A DNA stretch of 64,000 nt from positions 434,001 through 498,000 of the forward strand of contig NZ_CANMLT010000001.1 of assembly GCF_947498805.1 (NCBI RefSeq), read 5' to 3'. Each line of letters begins with the position of its first letter. Position 1 is the stretch's first letter. The stretch is from an uncultured Tenacibaculum sp. (GTDB lineage: Bacteria > Bacteroidota > Bacteroidia > Flavobacteriales > Flavobacteriaceae). Both the position numbers and the translations under genes were made by a program. Below the pieces are notes generated by a model. It was given only the letters and a program-made list of their open reading frames with translations, was not told where the DNA came from and made no database searches. This document shows positions 42,791 through 50,753 of this stretch, piece after piece.

Positions 42791-43344
42791 TTTAATTGCA
42801 CATCACTAGGAGCGTTTGCCCAAATCTTGTATTTACCTCCTTTTTGTAACAACTTATTTTTCCATAGAGTTTCATTTTCTATAGAGAAAATATTCTCGTA
42901 ATCATTTTTTGAAACAAACCATGAAGCAGTGTTTAATTCACTTTTTAATTGATCACTTTCCCAACCAGAATATCCAAGGAAAAAACGAATTTCATCAGGT
43001 TCTATTTCATGTTCGTTCAATAAGTCTTGAAGTAAATTAAAATTACCTCCCCAATATATTCCATCAGAAACCTCTATGCTATTAGGTAACTTATCTGGAA
43101 CTCTATGAATAAAATATAGATTATCCTTTTCTACAGGACCACCATTGTATACAGTGAAATTACAATCGATTTCGGGGATTAAATCACTTAAAACATAATC
43201 AGTTGGTCTGTTCATTATAAAACCAACAGAACTAGCCTTTGAGTGTTCGGTCAAATATATAATCGTACGTTTAAAAGAGCTATCATTTAGAATAGAAGGC
43301 TCAGCAATTAATAAACGACCTTTTTGAGGTTTTAATGCAACCAT
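42787..43344 (-). CDS. YqgE/AlgH family protein
   Basis: A 185-aa cytosolic protein of the YqgE/AlgH family: KGRLLIAEPSILNDSSFKRTIIYLTEH at the start, SVGFIMNRPTDY near 55-66, and YNGGPVEKDNLYFIH and RFFLGYSGWESDQLKSEL further on. The family is widespread and structurally known but its biochemical role is unclear; AlgH affects alginate regulation in Pseudomonas. Single gene here. Confidence 0.9.
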   Translation of the reverse strand: MVALKPQKGRLLIAEPSILNDSSFKRTIIYLTEHSKASSVGFIMNRPTDYVLSDLIPEIDCNFTVYNGGPVEKDNLYFIHRVPDKLPNSIEVSDGIYWGGNFNLLQDLLNEHEIEPDEIRFFLGYSGWESDQLKSELNTASWFVSKNDYENIFSIENETLWKNKLLQKGGKYKIWANAPSDVQLN

Positions 43345-43435
43345 GTACGCTTGTTTGTTTCTACTAATATAAATAAAATTTTAATAAAAAATTAACAAAC
43401 TAGCTAACAATAACTGAAAAAAAGGCTTTTTCCTT

Positions 43436-44185
43436 CTATAATAATTTAAGAGCTTCAGTCACTTCGTTTCGCTTTCTAACCGACACTGGGACTGTTATTT
43501 TGTTGTCTAACAGTAAGTAACCTCCATCTGATTTGATGTATTCTTTTACATATTGAAGGTTTACGAGGTGACTTTGATGCACACGTAAAAATTGAAAATC
43601 TTTTAACATATCGGCAAAATATTTTAAAGTTTTACCTACTAAAATCTTTTGACCGTCGCTCATATAGAACTCTGTGTAGTTATTATCGGCTTTACATCTT
43701 ACAATATGATCTAGTTCTACCACCACAATTTTATCAGAAGTATGTAAAGAAATCTTTTTAGGACGTGTATTGGGTTGTGCAATGGATTCTTGTAAAACAG
43801 ATAATTGTTCTTTGTCTGGTTGAATTTGACCTTTGGCCTTTTCAATCGCATTGCTTAAATCGTCATTAGAGTAAGGTTTCAACACATAATCGATGGCCGC
43901 AAATTTGAAAGCTTTGATAGCATATTCATCACTGGCAGTAACAAAGATAATTTTAGAACTTAAATCTGGATGAATTTCTAAAACATCAAAACCAGTACCA
44001 TCACCAAGCATAATATCTAGAAATAAGATGTCAGGTTGTTGTTTTCTCAATAATTTAGAGGCTTCTACAACACTTTTAGCTGTGCCAATGATTTCTATTT
44101 CTTGATGGTTATTGGTAATATCCTGTGCTAACATTTCCAATGCTGCAGGGATATCGTCTACTAATATTGCAGTGAGTTTACTCAT
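43436..44185 (-). CDS. LytTR-family response regulator
   Basis: A 249-aa regulator. The receiver domain (4-120) has the phospho-Asp in DILFLDIMLGDGTGFDVLE near residue 57 and the conserved Lys in YVLKPYSN near 104. The LytTR DNA-binding domain occupies about 148-247 (IVVVELDHIVRCKADNNYTEFYMSDG, LRVHQSHLVNLQYVKEYIKSDGGYLLLDN). It is 1 bp downstream of the histidine kinase, a matched pair. A candidate LytTR-type operator lies in the same neighbourhood at 47650-47688. Confidence 0.95.
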   Translation of the reverse strand: MSKLTAILVDDIPAALEMLAQDITNNHQEIEIIGTAKSVVEASKLLRKQQPDILFLDIMLGDGTGFDVLEIHPDLSSKIIFVTASDEYAIKAFKFAAIDYVLKPYSNDDLSNAIEKAKGQIQPDKEQLSVLQESIAQPNTRPKKISLHTSDKIVVVELDHIVRCKADNNYTEFYMSDGQKILVGKTLKYFADMLKDFQFLRVHQSHLVNLQYVKEYIKSDGGYLLLDNKITVPVSVRKRNEVTEALKLL

Positions 44186-44186
44186 T

Positions 44187-46178
44187 TTAAAAATCGGTTT
44201 TTAAAGGGATTTTAAACCATACTTTGGTCCCTTGGATGTCTTTTTCATTTCCTAACTCGTTAATAGAAAAACTATGTTCTCCAGATAAATTCTCAATACG
44301 TTCTTGAGTCACTTTTACTGCTAGAGAATGATGTTTTTTAGGAGTTTTTACTTTTTGAGATTGGTAATAGCCAATACCATTGTCGATAATATTACAATGT
44401 AAAAAATCATTAAAAATTGAAAATTTTAAAGTAATCTCTCCCTTAGTAACAGATTTTATTCCATGCTTAATACTGTTTTCTACAAATGGTTGTATCAGCA
44501 TTGGAGGCACCATTATCTCCTCTGTATCAATAGTTAGGTTATTATCAATAGAAAAATCAAAGGAATTGTTATGTAGCTGTTGTTCAAGTTCTACATAGTT
44601 TTTTAAGGTGTTTATTTCATCTTGCAAACTAATTTCTTCTAAACGAGAATTTTGAAGGATAGAACGAAGTAAGTTTGAAAATTTACTAATGGTATTGTTT
44701 AGTTCAATTGTTTTACCGGTGTTCCCTAAAGCTTTTATTCCGTTTAAAACATTAAAAATAAAATGTGGATTCATTTGAAGCTGTAACGCTTTCTGTTCTA
44801 AAGACAGTAAATGATTTTCCATTTCCAGCTTTTCAATTTTAGCTTTGTCTTTCGCTTTGGCTTTTTTAATACCTCGATAAACAAAGAAACCGGTTACAAG
44901 AAAAATCAAACTGAAACTAGCCCACTGAAACCAAATTTTCTTATAAATAGGCTTGTCAATATAAAACTGAAATGAAACGGGATTACTGATTTGGTCGTTC
45001 ACTTTAGATTCTACAATAAACGTATAATTTCCAGAAGATAAGTTGGCAAAATTTACCGAATTCTTTAATCCCCATGGACTAGTTTGATCATTTAGTTTAT
45101 AACGATACTGTACATTTTTAGGTTTTTCAATATCTACTGTTTTAAAGGTAAATGATAGATGATTTTTATTAGAAGGTAATTTAAATTCGTTCGGGTAGTT
45201 ATTAATATTAATACTATCGATCGATTTATAAACTACTTGAATATCTTCAAAAGCAATAATTGGTTTTTGAATGTTTTGAGCAACGCTGTTTTTATATTTA
45301 AAAGTTCCCTTGTTGTCTGTGGCAATCCAAATATTTTGATGACTATCAACAAAAAGAGAATTGATTTTGTTTGTTGAGATTTCACCGTTGTATTTATTCA
45401 ATTTATTACTGAAGCTAAAATCGGGATTTAATTTTTCGATTCCATCGTTGAATGTGCTCACCCAAACATTATTTGCAGTATAAACAAACGAACTGATATA
45501 GTTTGGAGTTTTGGTAAGTTGGATAACCTTAGAATCAAAAAGTAGAATTCCTTGCGTGTAGGTAGCTACAAAAACTTTGTTTTCTTTGATAATGATTTGA
45601 GAAGCGGCATCGCTAGTTATTTTGTCTACTAATTTAGGAGCGCTTAAATTATCAACTTTCCAAAGAGCTTTGTCAGTGGCAACCCAAAAATAGTTTCCAT
45701 CAAACTGAATGTCGTTGATTTTAGATAAATCCAAGCTATCATGAATACGTAGGCGTCCTAAATAATCTTCTTTCAGTTTGTAAACCCCTAAGGAGGTACC
45801 CACGAAAACCTCATTGTTCTGAACAATAATGGAATAAATATATTTGCAGTCAAAGTTTAAAAACTGATTTCCTTTTTTAATGGATAGCCCTTTGTCAGTT
45901 CCTATGTAAAGTTTTTGATTTTTTGAGTAGACTGTTTGAATATTATTTGAAATCAAACCATTGTTAGTGGTATAAGACGTAAACTCTTTACCATCAAATT
46001 GTGCCAAGCCTTTGTTGGTTCCGAACCATAGATATCCAATGGAGTCCTGAGCAATATCATAAACCCTATTACTTGGTAAATCGTTGTATGTGTTATAATT
46101 CACCAAAGAATTTTGCGCAGCAATGGTTGCTGTACAAATACTGAAAAGAACAATTAAAATCTTTTTAAGAGCAATCAT
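44187..46178 (-). CDS. Two-component propeller sensor histidine kinase
   Basis: A 663-aa sensor. Signal peptide at 1-21 (ATIAAQ) and a periplasmic β-propeller of two-component regulator repeats (YDIAQDSIGYLWFGTNKGLAQFDG, INSLFVDSHQNIWIATDNKG). A Y_Y_Y domain (FKTVDIEKPKNVQYRYKLN) is near 330-410, then one membrane helix near 418-438. The cytosolic kinase is of the LytS type (QMNPHFIFNVLNGIKAL, phospho-His near 482) with ATPase motif ENSIKHG. The ATG at 46178 gives the proper signal peptide; the frame upstream runs into a terminator. A -7 box abuts the start. Confidence 0.93.
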   Translation of the reverse strand: MIALKKILIVLFSICTATIAAQNSLVNYNTYNDLPSNRVYDIAQDSIGYLWFGTNKGLAQFDGKEFTSYTTNNGLISNNIQTVYSKNQKLYIGTDKGLSIKKGNQFLNFDCKYIYSIIVQNNEVFVGTSLGVYKLKEDYLGRLRIHDSLDLSKINDIQFDGNYFWVATDKALWKVDNLSAPKLVDKITSDAASQIIIKENKVFVATYTQGILLFDSKVIQLTKTPNYISSFVYTANNVWVSTFNDGIEKLNPDFSFSNKLNKYNGEISTNKINSLFVDSHQNIWIATDNKGTFKYKNSVAQNIQKPIIAFEDIQVVYKSIDSININNYPNEFKLPSNKNHLSFTFKTVDIEKPKNVQYRYKLNDQTSPWGLKNSVNFANLSSGNYTFIVESKVNDQISNPVSFQFYIDKPIYKKIWFQWASFSLIFLVTGFFVYRGIKKAKAKDKAKIEKLEMENHLLSLEQKALQLQMNPHFIFNVLNGIKALGNTGKTIELNNTISKFSNLLRSILQNSRLEEISLQDEINTLKNYVELEQQLHNNSFDFSIDNNLTIDTEEIMVPPMLIQPFVENSIKHGIKSVTKGEITLKFSIFNDFLHCNIIDNGIGYYQSQKVKTPKKHHSLAVKVTQERIENLSGEHSFSINELGNEKDIQGTKVWFKIPLKTDF

Positions 46179-46184
46179 AATTAA

Positions 46185-46192
46185 CAAACTTA
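46185..46192 (-). promoter_or_regulatory. -7 box of the kinase-regulator operon
   Basis: TAAGTTTG on the minus strand, only 6 bp from the ATG at 46178. If used, the mRNA would be leaderless or nearly so. Confidence 0.4.
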
Positions 46193-46196
46193 ATGT

Positions 46197-46232
46197 AAAA
46201 AAGTAACTGTTCAAACTAAACAGTTACTTTTA
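46197..46232. terminator. Terminator between the lipoprotein gene and the kinase gene
   Basis: AAAAGTAACTGTT/AACAGTTACTTTT 13-bp stem with a 7-nt loop and T-runs on both strands; separates transcription of the lipoprotein gene from the kinase operon. Confidence 0.8.
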
Positions 46233-46251
46233 GTACACAATTAACATTGGC

Positions 46252-47346
46252 TTACTTCATTGCATATAAGCGCTTGTTTTTCGTATCAGGTTTTACATGT
46301 TCAAGATCTCCATATGGTTTTGTTAAAGGTTTTAGTACGCATAATACAGTGGTTTTTCCTTTGATAATTAGCTTACTATCTTTGATTCTGTATGACCATC
46401 TAAATTTGTCTACAGGAATCTCTAGTTTTTGAACTTCTTTTAATAAATCTGGGTCAGCCTCAATCCAATCCATTAACTCTTCTTGATTGATAAAGGTTGG
46501 AATTTCATTATCTGAATTATGATAGTCAAACTCCCATTTAATAGGCACTATAAATTGTTTTGTGTATGCTTCTCCTACATAACGTTCTCTTTCATTTGTT
46601 AAGGCAGCAAACCATTCTATTTCTCTTTCGTCAGGATACTTTCTTGCAATTTCTTTAGATAGGTCTACTTTACCTGGTGAATGTGCTGTTGGATAAAATA
46701 CATAATAAGGTTTAGCCAAATAATGTTCGGTAAATTCGCCTCCAAAAACATTGTAGAATGGAGATGATATTACTTGAGGAACTTCTTCACTAATAAAAGT
46801 ACTTTTTAAGGCTTCCATTAATTCAATGTCATTTCCAAGGGCATTCGAATGGAAAACAATTTTAGTGTTATTGTTCACTGTATTGTTAAGTCTAGGCAAG
46901 TTTCCAAGAGCTAAATTTTTACTTAAAGATTCGTGAGTTACACGTTCTCCTTTAACTACAGTTTCTAGTTCTAAACCTTTCCATGGATTCCCATAATTTA
47001 CAATATGTACTTCTCCATAAGGGTTTTTAGTAGCATTGCTATTCATCCAGTTAATAATCTCTTCTAATGAATATGCCTCATTAATGATTTGATAGTCTTT
47101 TGCAGAAAAATATGCACGAGCACCATCGTAAAAATGTTGATCTTCTCCATCATACCCAGCAATAAAAACAACTGGCTTTCTAGCTTTTTTGATAGCAATT
47201 TTTACGGCTTCTTCTTTTTTAGCAATTGTTCCCAACTCTTGTGTTTCTTGTGAGGTTGTTGTTTTAGCGTTGTTACAGCTTGTAAATACTCCGATAAGTA
47301 GTAGTAATCCCATTACTGTACCTACTTTTAAAATGTTTTGCTTCAT
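46252..47346 (-). CDS. Lipoprotein of unknown function
   Basis: A 364-aa protein with a lipoprotein signal (Cys in VFTSCNNAK, about residue 24). The mature part opens with a Rossmann-like stretch: KPVVFIAGYDGEDQHFYDGARAYFSAKDYQI, then GEVHIVNYGNPWKG and KIVFHSNALGNDIELMEALKSTF. This has an α/β-hydrolase or CHAT-like flavour, but no catalytic triad is evident to me. The C-terminus (FRWSYRIKDSKLIIKGKTTVLCVLKP) is β-rich. It follows the 71-aa gene by 31 bp and precedes the two-component pair. Confidence 0.6.
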   Translation of the reverse strand: MKQNILKVGTVMGLLLLIGVFTSCNNAKTTTSQETQELGTIAKKEEAVKIAIKKARKPVVFIAGYDGEDQHFYDGARAYFSAKDYQIINEAYSLEEIINWMNSNATKNPYGEVHIVNYGNPWKGLELETVVKGERVTHESLSKNLALGNLPRLNNTVNNNTKIVFHSNALGNDIELMEALKSTFISEEVPQVISSPFYNVFGGEFTEHYLAKPYYVFYPTAHSPGKVDLSKEIARKYPDEREIEWFAALTNERERYVGEAYTKQFIVPIKWEFDYHNSDNEIPTFINQEELMDWIEADPDLLKEVQKLEIPVDKFRWSYRIKDSKLIIKGKTTVLCVLKPLTKPYGDLEHVKPDTKNKRLYAMK

Positions 47347-47377
47347 AGACTTCAGATTTTAAGGTTAATATTTAGCG

Positions 47378-47593
47378 TTATTGTTGTAAAATAATTGTTA
47401 CATCTTTTTCTAAAGAGATACTATTGGAAAGCTTGTTAAGAATGTTTGGTAAATTTCTATCGTTTATCCAAATACCATTTTCTTCTTTTTGAATAGAAGC
47501 TATTTGTCCGTTTGCGTTTATCTTTAATTTTAAACTGTTGTACTTGTTTAAGTATAATTTTAAAATAGATGAATAATTATTATTTGACCACAT
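47378..47593 (-). CDS. Hypothetical protein, 71 aa
   Basis: A small soluble protein that I do not recognise (LKLYLNKYNSLKLKINANGQIASIQKEENGIWINDRNLPNIL). It starts at an ATG 20 bp downstream of an exact TAnnTTTG box (47614-47621). Two 18-bp direct repeats with 21-bp period lie further upstream. The promoter architecture suggests regulated expression of this gene and the lipoprotein gene after it. Confidence 0.55.
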   Translation of the reverse strand: MWSNNNYSSILKLYLNKYNSLKLKINANGQIASIQKEENGIWINDRNLPNILNKLSNSISLEKDVTIILQQ

Positions 47594-47613
47594 GTTTATT
47601 TGTTTTATATGAT

Positions 47614-47621
47614 CAAAAGTA
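47614..47621 (-). promoter_or_regulatory. -7 box of the 71-aa/lipoprotein unit
   Basis: TACTTTTG on the minus strand, exact TAnnTTTG, 20 bp upstream of the ATG at 47593. No clear -33 box is seen, as expected for an activator-dependent promoter. Confidence 0.55.
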
Positions 47622-47649
47622 GGGTAGGAATAAGGTGTAATTTGGAGTT

Positions 47650-47688
47650 AATTAGAATTCGTTGAATCTAAATTAGAATTCGTAGAAT
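47650..47688. promoter_or_regulatory. Direct repeats with 21-bp period (LytTR-type operator candidate)
   Basis: AATTAGAATTCGTTGAAT at 47650 and AATTAGAATTCGTAGAAT at 47671: 17 of 18 bases match and the period is exactly two helical turns. The repeats end 29 bp upstream of the -7 box of the 71-aa gene, roughly centred at -60. LytTR regulators bind paired direct repeats at about this spacing, and a LytTR regulator is encoded nearby. Confidence 0.6.
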
Positions 47689-47747
47689 AGATCTTAAATA
47701 AAGTAATTGAAGTTCGATTAATAGAAGAGAAAATGTGATAGGATGTA

Positions 47748-47795
47748 AAAAAGAAAATAGCTGGAAGTTAAACTAAAGAACTACCAGCTATTTAA
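47748..47795 (-). terminator. Terminator of the second GG-peptide gene
   Basis: AAATAGCTGG/CCAGCTATTT 10-bp stem with an inner AGTT/AACT pairing, followed by TTCTTTTTT on the minus strand, 18 bp after the peptide stop. Confidence 0.75.
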
Positions 47796-47812
47796 AAATT
47801 TAAGGGATGTGA

Positions 47813-47992
47813 TTAAAGTAAAATACAACCACCCCAAGCATAACATCTACATGGTTCTCTTAAGACGTGTCCGTTAGGTAGGGTAAGACAGCATCTATGA
47901 GTGCCACATTGTTGCCAACCTGCTCCCCCGTTTATAGATTTTTGCTCTGATTTGTTTAAAGTTGTTCCTAAGTTTGAAATGTTTTTTAACAT
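47813..47992 (-). CDS. Double-glycine leader, six-cysteine peptide (second)
   Basis: A 59-aa peptide. The 23-residue leader (M-L-K-N-I-S-N-L-G-T… K-S-I-N-G-G) is clearly related to that of the peptide at 2611-2787. The 36-residue core has six Cys at core positions 6, 11, 12, 25, 27 and 33, is rich in Gly, Trp and Arg (GWQQCGTHRCC, CRCYAWGGC), and differs from the first core, as expected for leader-conserved, core-variable families. It has its own terminator and shares CCRTAAAAAAAGTA 60 bp upstream. No exporter or modifying enzyme is adjacent. Confidence 0.75.
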   Translation of the reverse strand: MLKNISNLGTTLNKSEQKSINGGAGWQQCGTHRCCLTLPNGHVLREPCRCYAWGGCILL

Positions 47993-48051
47993 GTTTGGTT
48001 ATTTAAATTTCTTAAAATTAAATAGTTAAGTCTAAAAAATGCAAGAAAAAA

Positions 48052-48065
48052 CCATAAAAAAAGTA
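48052..48065 (-). promoter_or_regulatory. Shared element of the GG-peptide genes (second copy)
   Basis: CCATAAAAAAAGTA on the plus strand, 60 bp upstream of the start at 47992; differs by one base from the copy at 2848-2861. Confidence 0.5.
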
Positions 48066-48105
48066 AGGGAATTCCGTAAAATTTAAAAATCTTCGTCTAA
48101 TTTAT

Positions 48106-50262
48106 TTAGTAGCAATCTGTTTTAATTTGATTTTTATATTGAAAAGTTTCGATAGGGGTATTGAGCTTTTCTAGGGTAATTTGATCCAATACTTTTAACA
48201 CGCTATTCATCATTGTAATAGATCCACAAATCATAACGGTCCCTTTATTTTTTAACACAGTAGTAACCAAATCTTTTTGATTAGCAATAAGGTCTTGTAC
48301 ATATTGTTTGTTGCTTTCTTGTGAATAGGCCACATGAATGTCGGTATTTTTCAAGTAGCTTTTATATAAGTTTAATGATTCTTTTGTTCTACCTCCCCAA
48401 AAAAGATGTGTTTTGATATCATTATTTAGCATCCCTAAGAAAGGAGCGATTCCCGTACCGTTGGCAATTAGAATAACCTCTTTTGATTTCTTAGGAAAAT
48501 GAAAGATCGAGTTTTTCTCAATAGAAGCCTGCAAGTGTTGATTTTCGTTTAGATTATATAGAAGGTTAGAACAAACACCCAATTCATGTTTTTTAATACT
48601 GAGTAGTATATCATTCTCAATCTTACCAATAGAATACAATCGTTTGATATGATCTTCTTTAGGAGTGATAGCTAATAAATCTCCAGAAGAGAATCTAATC
48701 TTTTTATTCGGACGTAATCGTATTAAAAATGAATCATCAATATTCATCTTGGTTTTTTCAATTACTGTAAAGTCTTGTTGCTTTTTTAGTTGAACAGGTT
48801 TTTGTTTTATATCTAAAGGAAGCGTTATTTGTTTGCTATACGCTATTCCCCAGGCTTTAAAATCAGCAAAACTCTGGTTATGAATCTTCTTTAAAGGAAG
48901 TGTCTTAGTAAAGTTGGAATGTTGTGCTAATTTTTTGTCAATTTCAATAGCGAATTCGCAAAACTTAGTATACACTTTAGAACCAAAGCCTATAACAGAA
49001 TGATTTATGTTTTGTTCCTGCGGAATTATATCAATCAATTTTAAAAACTTTGAAGCGTTTGTAGGTGCTTCGCCTTCTCCATAGGTAGCAGTTAAAATTA
49101 TTAAATGCTCAGCATTTTTATAGCTTGAATAATTGTTTAAAACATCAATAAAAACGGTTTTGTTAGCTTTTAAAAGGGCTTTAAATAGGGCTTCAGCAAA
49201 ACTGAAAGTACTTCCAGATTCTGAACCAACGAGAATAATAAATTCAGCGTTGTTCTTGTGGAATTTATTTTTAGGAAGACTGCTTTTTTTGCGTCTATCG
49301 ATGGTAATGGCAAAACCAGAATATATAAAAAACAAAATAACAAAACAAGATATTAAGAGTATCACTGACCATACAATGGTACCACGACCAGTATGTAAAA
49401 TTAAACTCCAATCAGAAAGGATTTTGTACCAAGAGAGTTGTTGGTTACTAACAATTTCGCCTGAATATTGATGAACAAGAACTTCTTTGGTTTTTAACTT
49501 TAAGAAAAAGTAATCTTCTTCGTCTTCAGAAAAAGGAAATTCTAAGCTTTTTAATTCATTCAGTGTAGTTTCTTTAAAAAGAGGGAACTCTTGAATAGGA
49601 AGCTTTATATTACTTTTTGAATTATAATTGTATTGGTGTTTGATTTTGGTTTTAGGCAACACCGAAAACTTTTCTAAAGACAAATAAACTCCGGTTAAGG
49701 TGATGATGATAATTGGTATTAAGAAGAATCGACCAAAAACAACATGATAGAACTGTTTAAAATCTTTTTTTACAATTTTGGTAAAAAATCGAATGACTCC
49801 TCCTTGGCGTTTTATAATCAATATGGTTCCTGTTATTGAAATTAGAAATAGCAGAAAAGAGAAGAATGCTACTAGAAAACGTCCTGTAGATTTTAGAAAT
49901 AAGGAGCGATGTAAATTTGTAGCGAATTTATAAATAGGAGCTTTGGTGGCAATTTTATCTATTTTTTTCCCAGTAGAAGGGTTTAGGTAAAATGTTTCGC
50001 TTTTTCCTTCTTTGGTAATTACTGAAGTGGTAACAAAGTTATTCTCATCTACTTTTAACATGACTACTTCATCGTATTCTTTTTGAAGAGCAGTTAAGGT
50101 TTCAGACAAGGTTACGTTACTTGTATTTATAGCATATGGCTTTAGCTGATTTGAAATGGGTTCAAACGCTAAAATGATGCCTGTTATTGAGGCAATAAGT
50201 ATAAACGCAAAAGAAGATATAGCCAATGTTAAGTGGCTATATCTCCAGATAGAAATTGTCAT
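48106..50262 (-). CDS. PepSY-flavodoxin-FNR fusion reductase
   Basis: A 718-aa membrane reductase in three parts. Residues 1-325 are a PepSY-TM module with four helices (about 12-34, 137-160, 185-207, 297-320). Residues 342-480 are a flavodoxin-like FMN domain (LVGSESGSTFSFAEAL, TATYGEGEAPTNASKF). Residues 495-718 are a ferredoxin-NADP reductase-like domain (RLYSIG, ANGTGIAPFLGML, MICGSITMM). It resembles sulfite-reductase-flavoprotein-type proteins at iron uptake loci and probably passes electrons from NADPH across the membrane to reduce ferric iron or heme (inference). Last gene of the divergent iron operon. Confidence 0.88.
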   Translation of the reverse strand: MTISIWRYSHLTLAISSFAFILIASITGIILAFEPISNQLKPYAINTSNVTLSETLTALQKEYDEVVMLKVDENNFVTTSVITKEGKSETFYLNPSTGKKIDKIATKAPIYKFATNLHRSLFLKSTGRFLVAFFSFLLFLISITGTILIIKRQGGVIRFFTKIVKKDFKQFYHVVFGRFFLIPIIIITLTGVYLSLEKFSVLPKTKIKHQYNYNSKSNIKLPIQEFPLFKETTLNELKSLEFPFSEDEEDYFFLKLKTKEVLVHQYSGEIVSNQQLSWYKILSDWSLILHTGRGTIVWSVILLISCFVILFFIYSGFAITIDRRKKSSLPKNKFHKNNAEFIILVGSESGSTFSFAEALFKALLKANKTVFIDVLNNYSSYKNAEHLIILTATYGEGEAPTNASKFLKLIDIIPQEQNINHSVIGFGSKVYTKFCEFAIEIDKKLAQHSNFTKTLPLKKIHNQSFADFKAWGIAYSKQITLPLDIKQKPVQLKKQQDFTVIEKTKMNIDDSFLIRLRPNKKIRFSSGDLLAITPKEDHIKRLYSIGKIENDILLSIKKHELGVCSNLLYNLNENQHLQASIEKNSIFHFPKKSKEVILIANGTGIAPFLGMLNNDIKTHLFWGGRTKESLNLYKSYLKNTDIHVAYSQESNKQYVQDLIANQKDLVTTVLKNKGTVMICGSITMMNSVLKVLDQITLEKLNTPIETFQYKNQIKTDCY

Positions 50263-50272
50263 TCTTACTATT

Positions 50273-50749
50273 TTACTGTGGCATTAAGCGGATGTATCGG
50301 ATAAATCCTTTACCTTCAACTTTACTTTTTACACTTTCTGAAGTTAACTCGAATTGAACATCATCAGCATAGTACTCTTGATCTTCTACTGCAGTTTCAA
50401 AACGAATTTTATATCCTTTATCAATTTTATCGTTCGGAATTTCGATAACACTAACAGTTCTATTTCCGCCACTTATGGTTGCTCCAGTAATGGCATCAAT
50501 ATCTGAACGAACCTTTCCATGAAATTTCCACCATTCATCAATGTCGTGGTACCATTCTTCATCATCACCTTGAACATACAATGTTTTTTCATATGCTCCT
50601 TCTGGATTTAAAAGAGAAATTACAACATAGGCACCTTCACCTTCATAATTAGTCATCTGAATCATACATTTATATTTGTTGTTTTCAGATGTTGTAAATG
50701 CCATTATTCCTAATGCTACTACTAAAACGGCAATAAATTTTTTCATCAT
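50273..50749 (-). CDS. DUF2271 periplasmic protein
   Basis: A 158-aa exported protein; the second Met (MKKFIAVLVV) may be the start, giving 157 aa and a signal peptide ending near FTTSE. The mature part (MIQMTNYEGEGAYVVISLLNPEGAYEKTLYVQGDDEEWYHDIDEWWKF) matches DUF2271, usually found beside PepSY proteins in iron-regulated loci. It lies 10 bp before the PepSY reductase and 4 bp after the ankyrin gene. Confidence 0.82.
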   Translation of the reverse strand: MMKKFIAVLVVALGIMAFTTSENNKYKCMIQMTNYEGEGAYVVISLLNPEGAYEKTLYVQGDDEEWYHDIDEWWKFHGKVRSDIDAITGATISGGNRTVSVIEIPNDKIDKGYKIRFETAVEDQEYYADDVQFELTSESVKSKVEGKGFIRYIRLMPQ

Positions 50750-50753
50750 TTTC

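Noticed and set aside
47918..47932. Run of five Gs on the minus strand, considered as a G-loop motif
   Set aside because: It is the Gly-Gly codon pair of the peptide leader and has no flanking stem.
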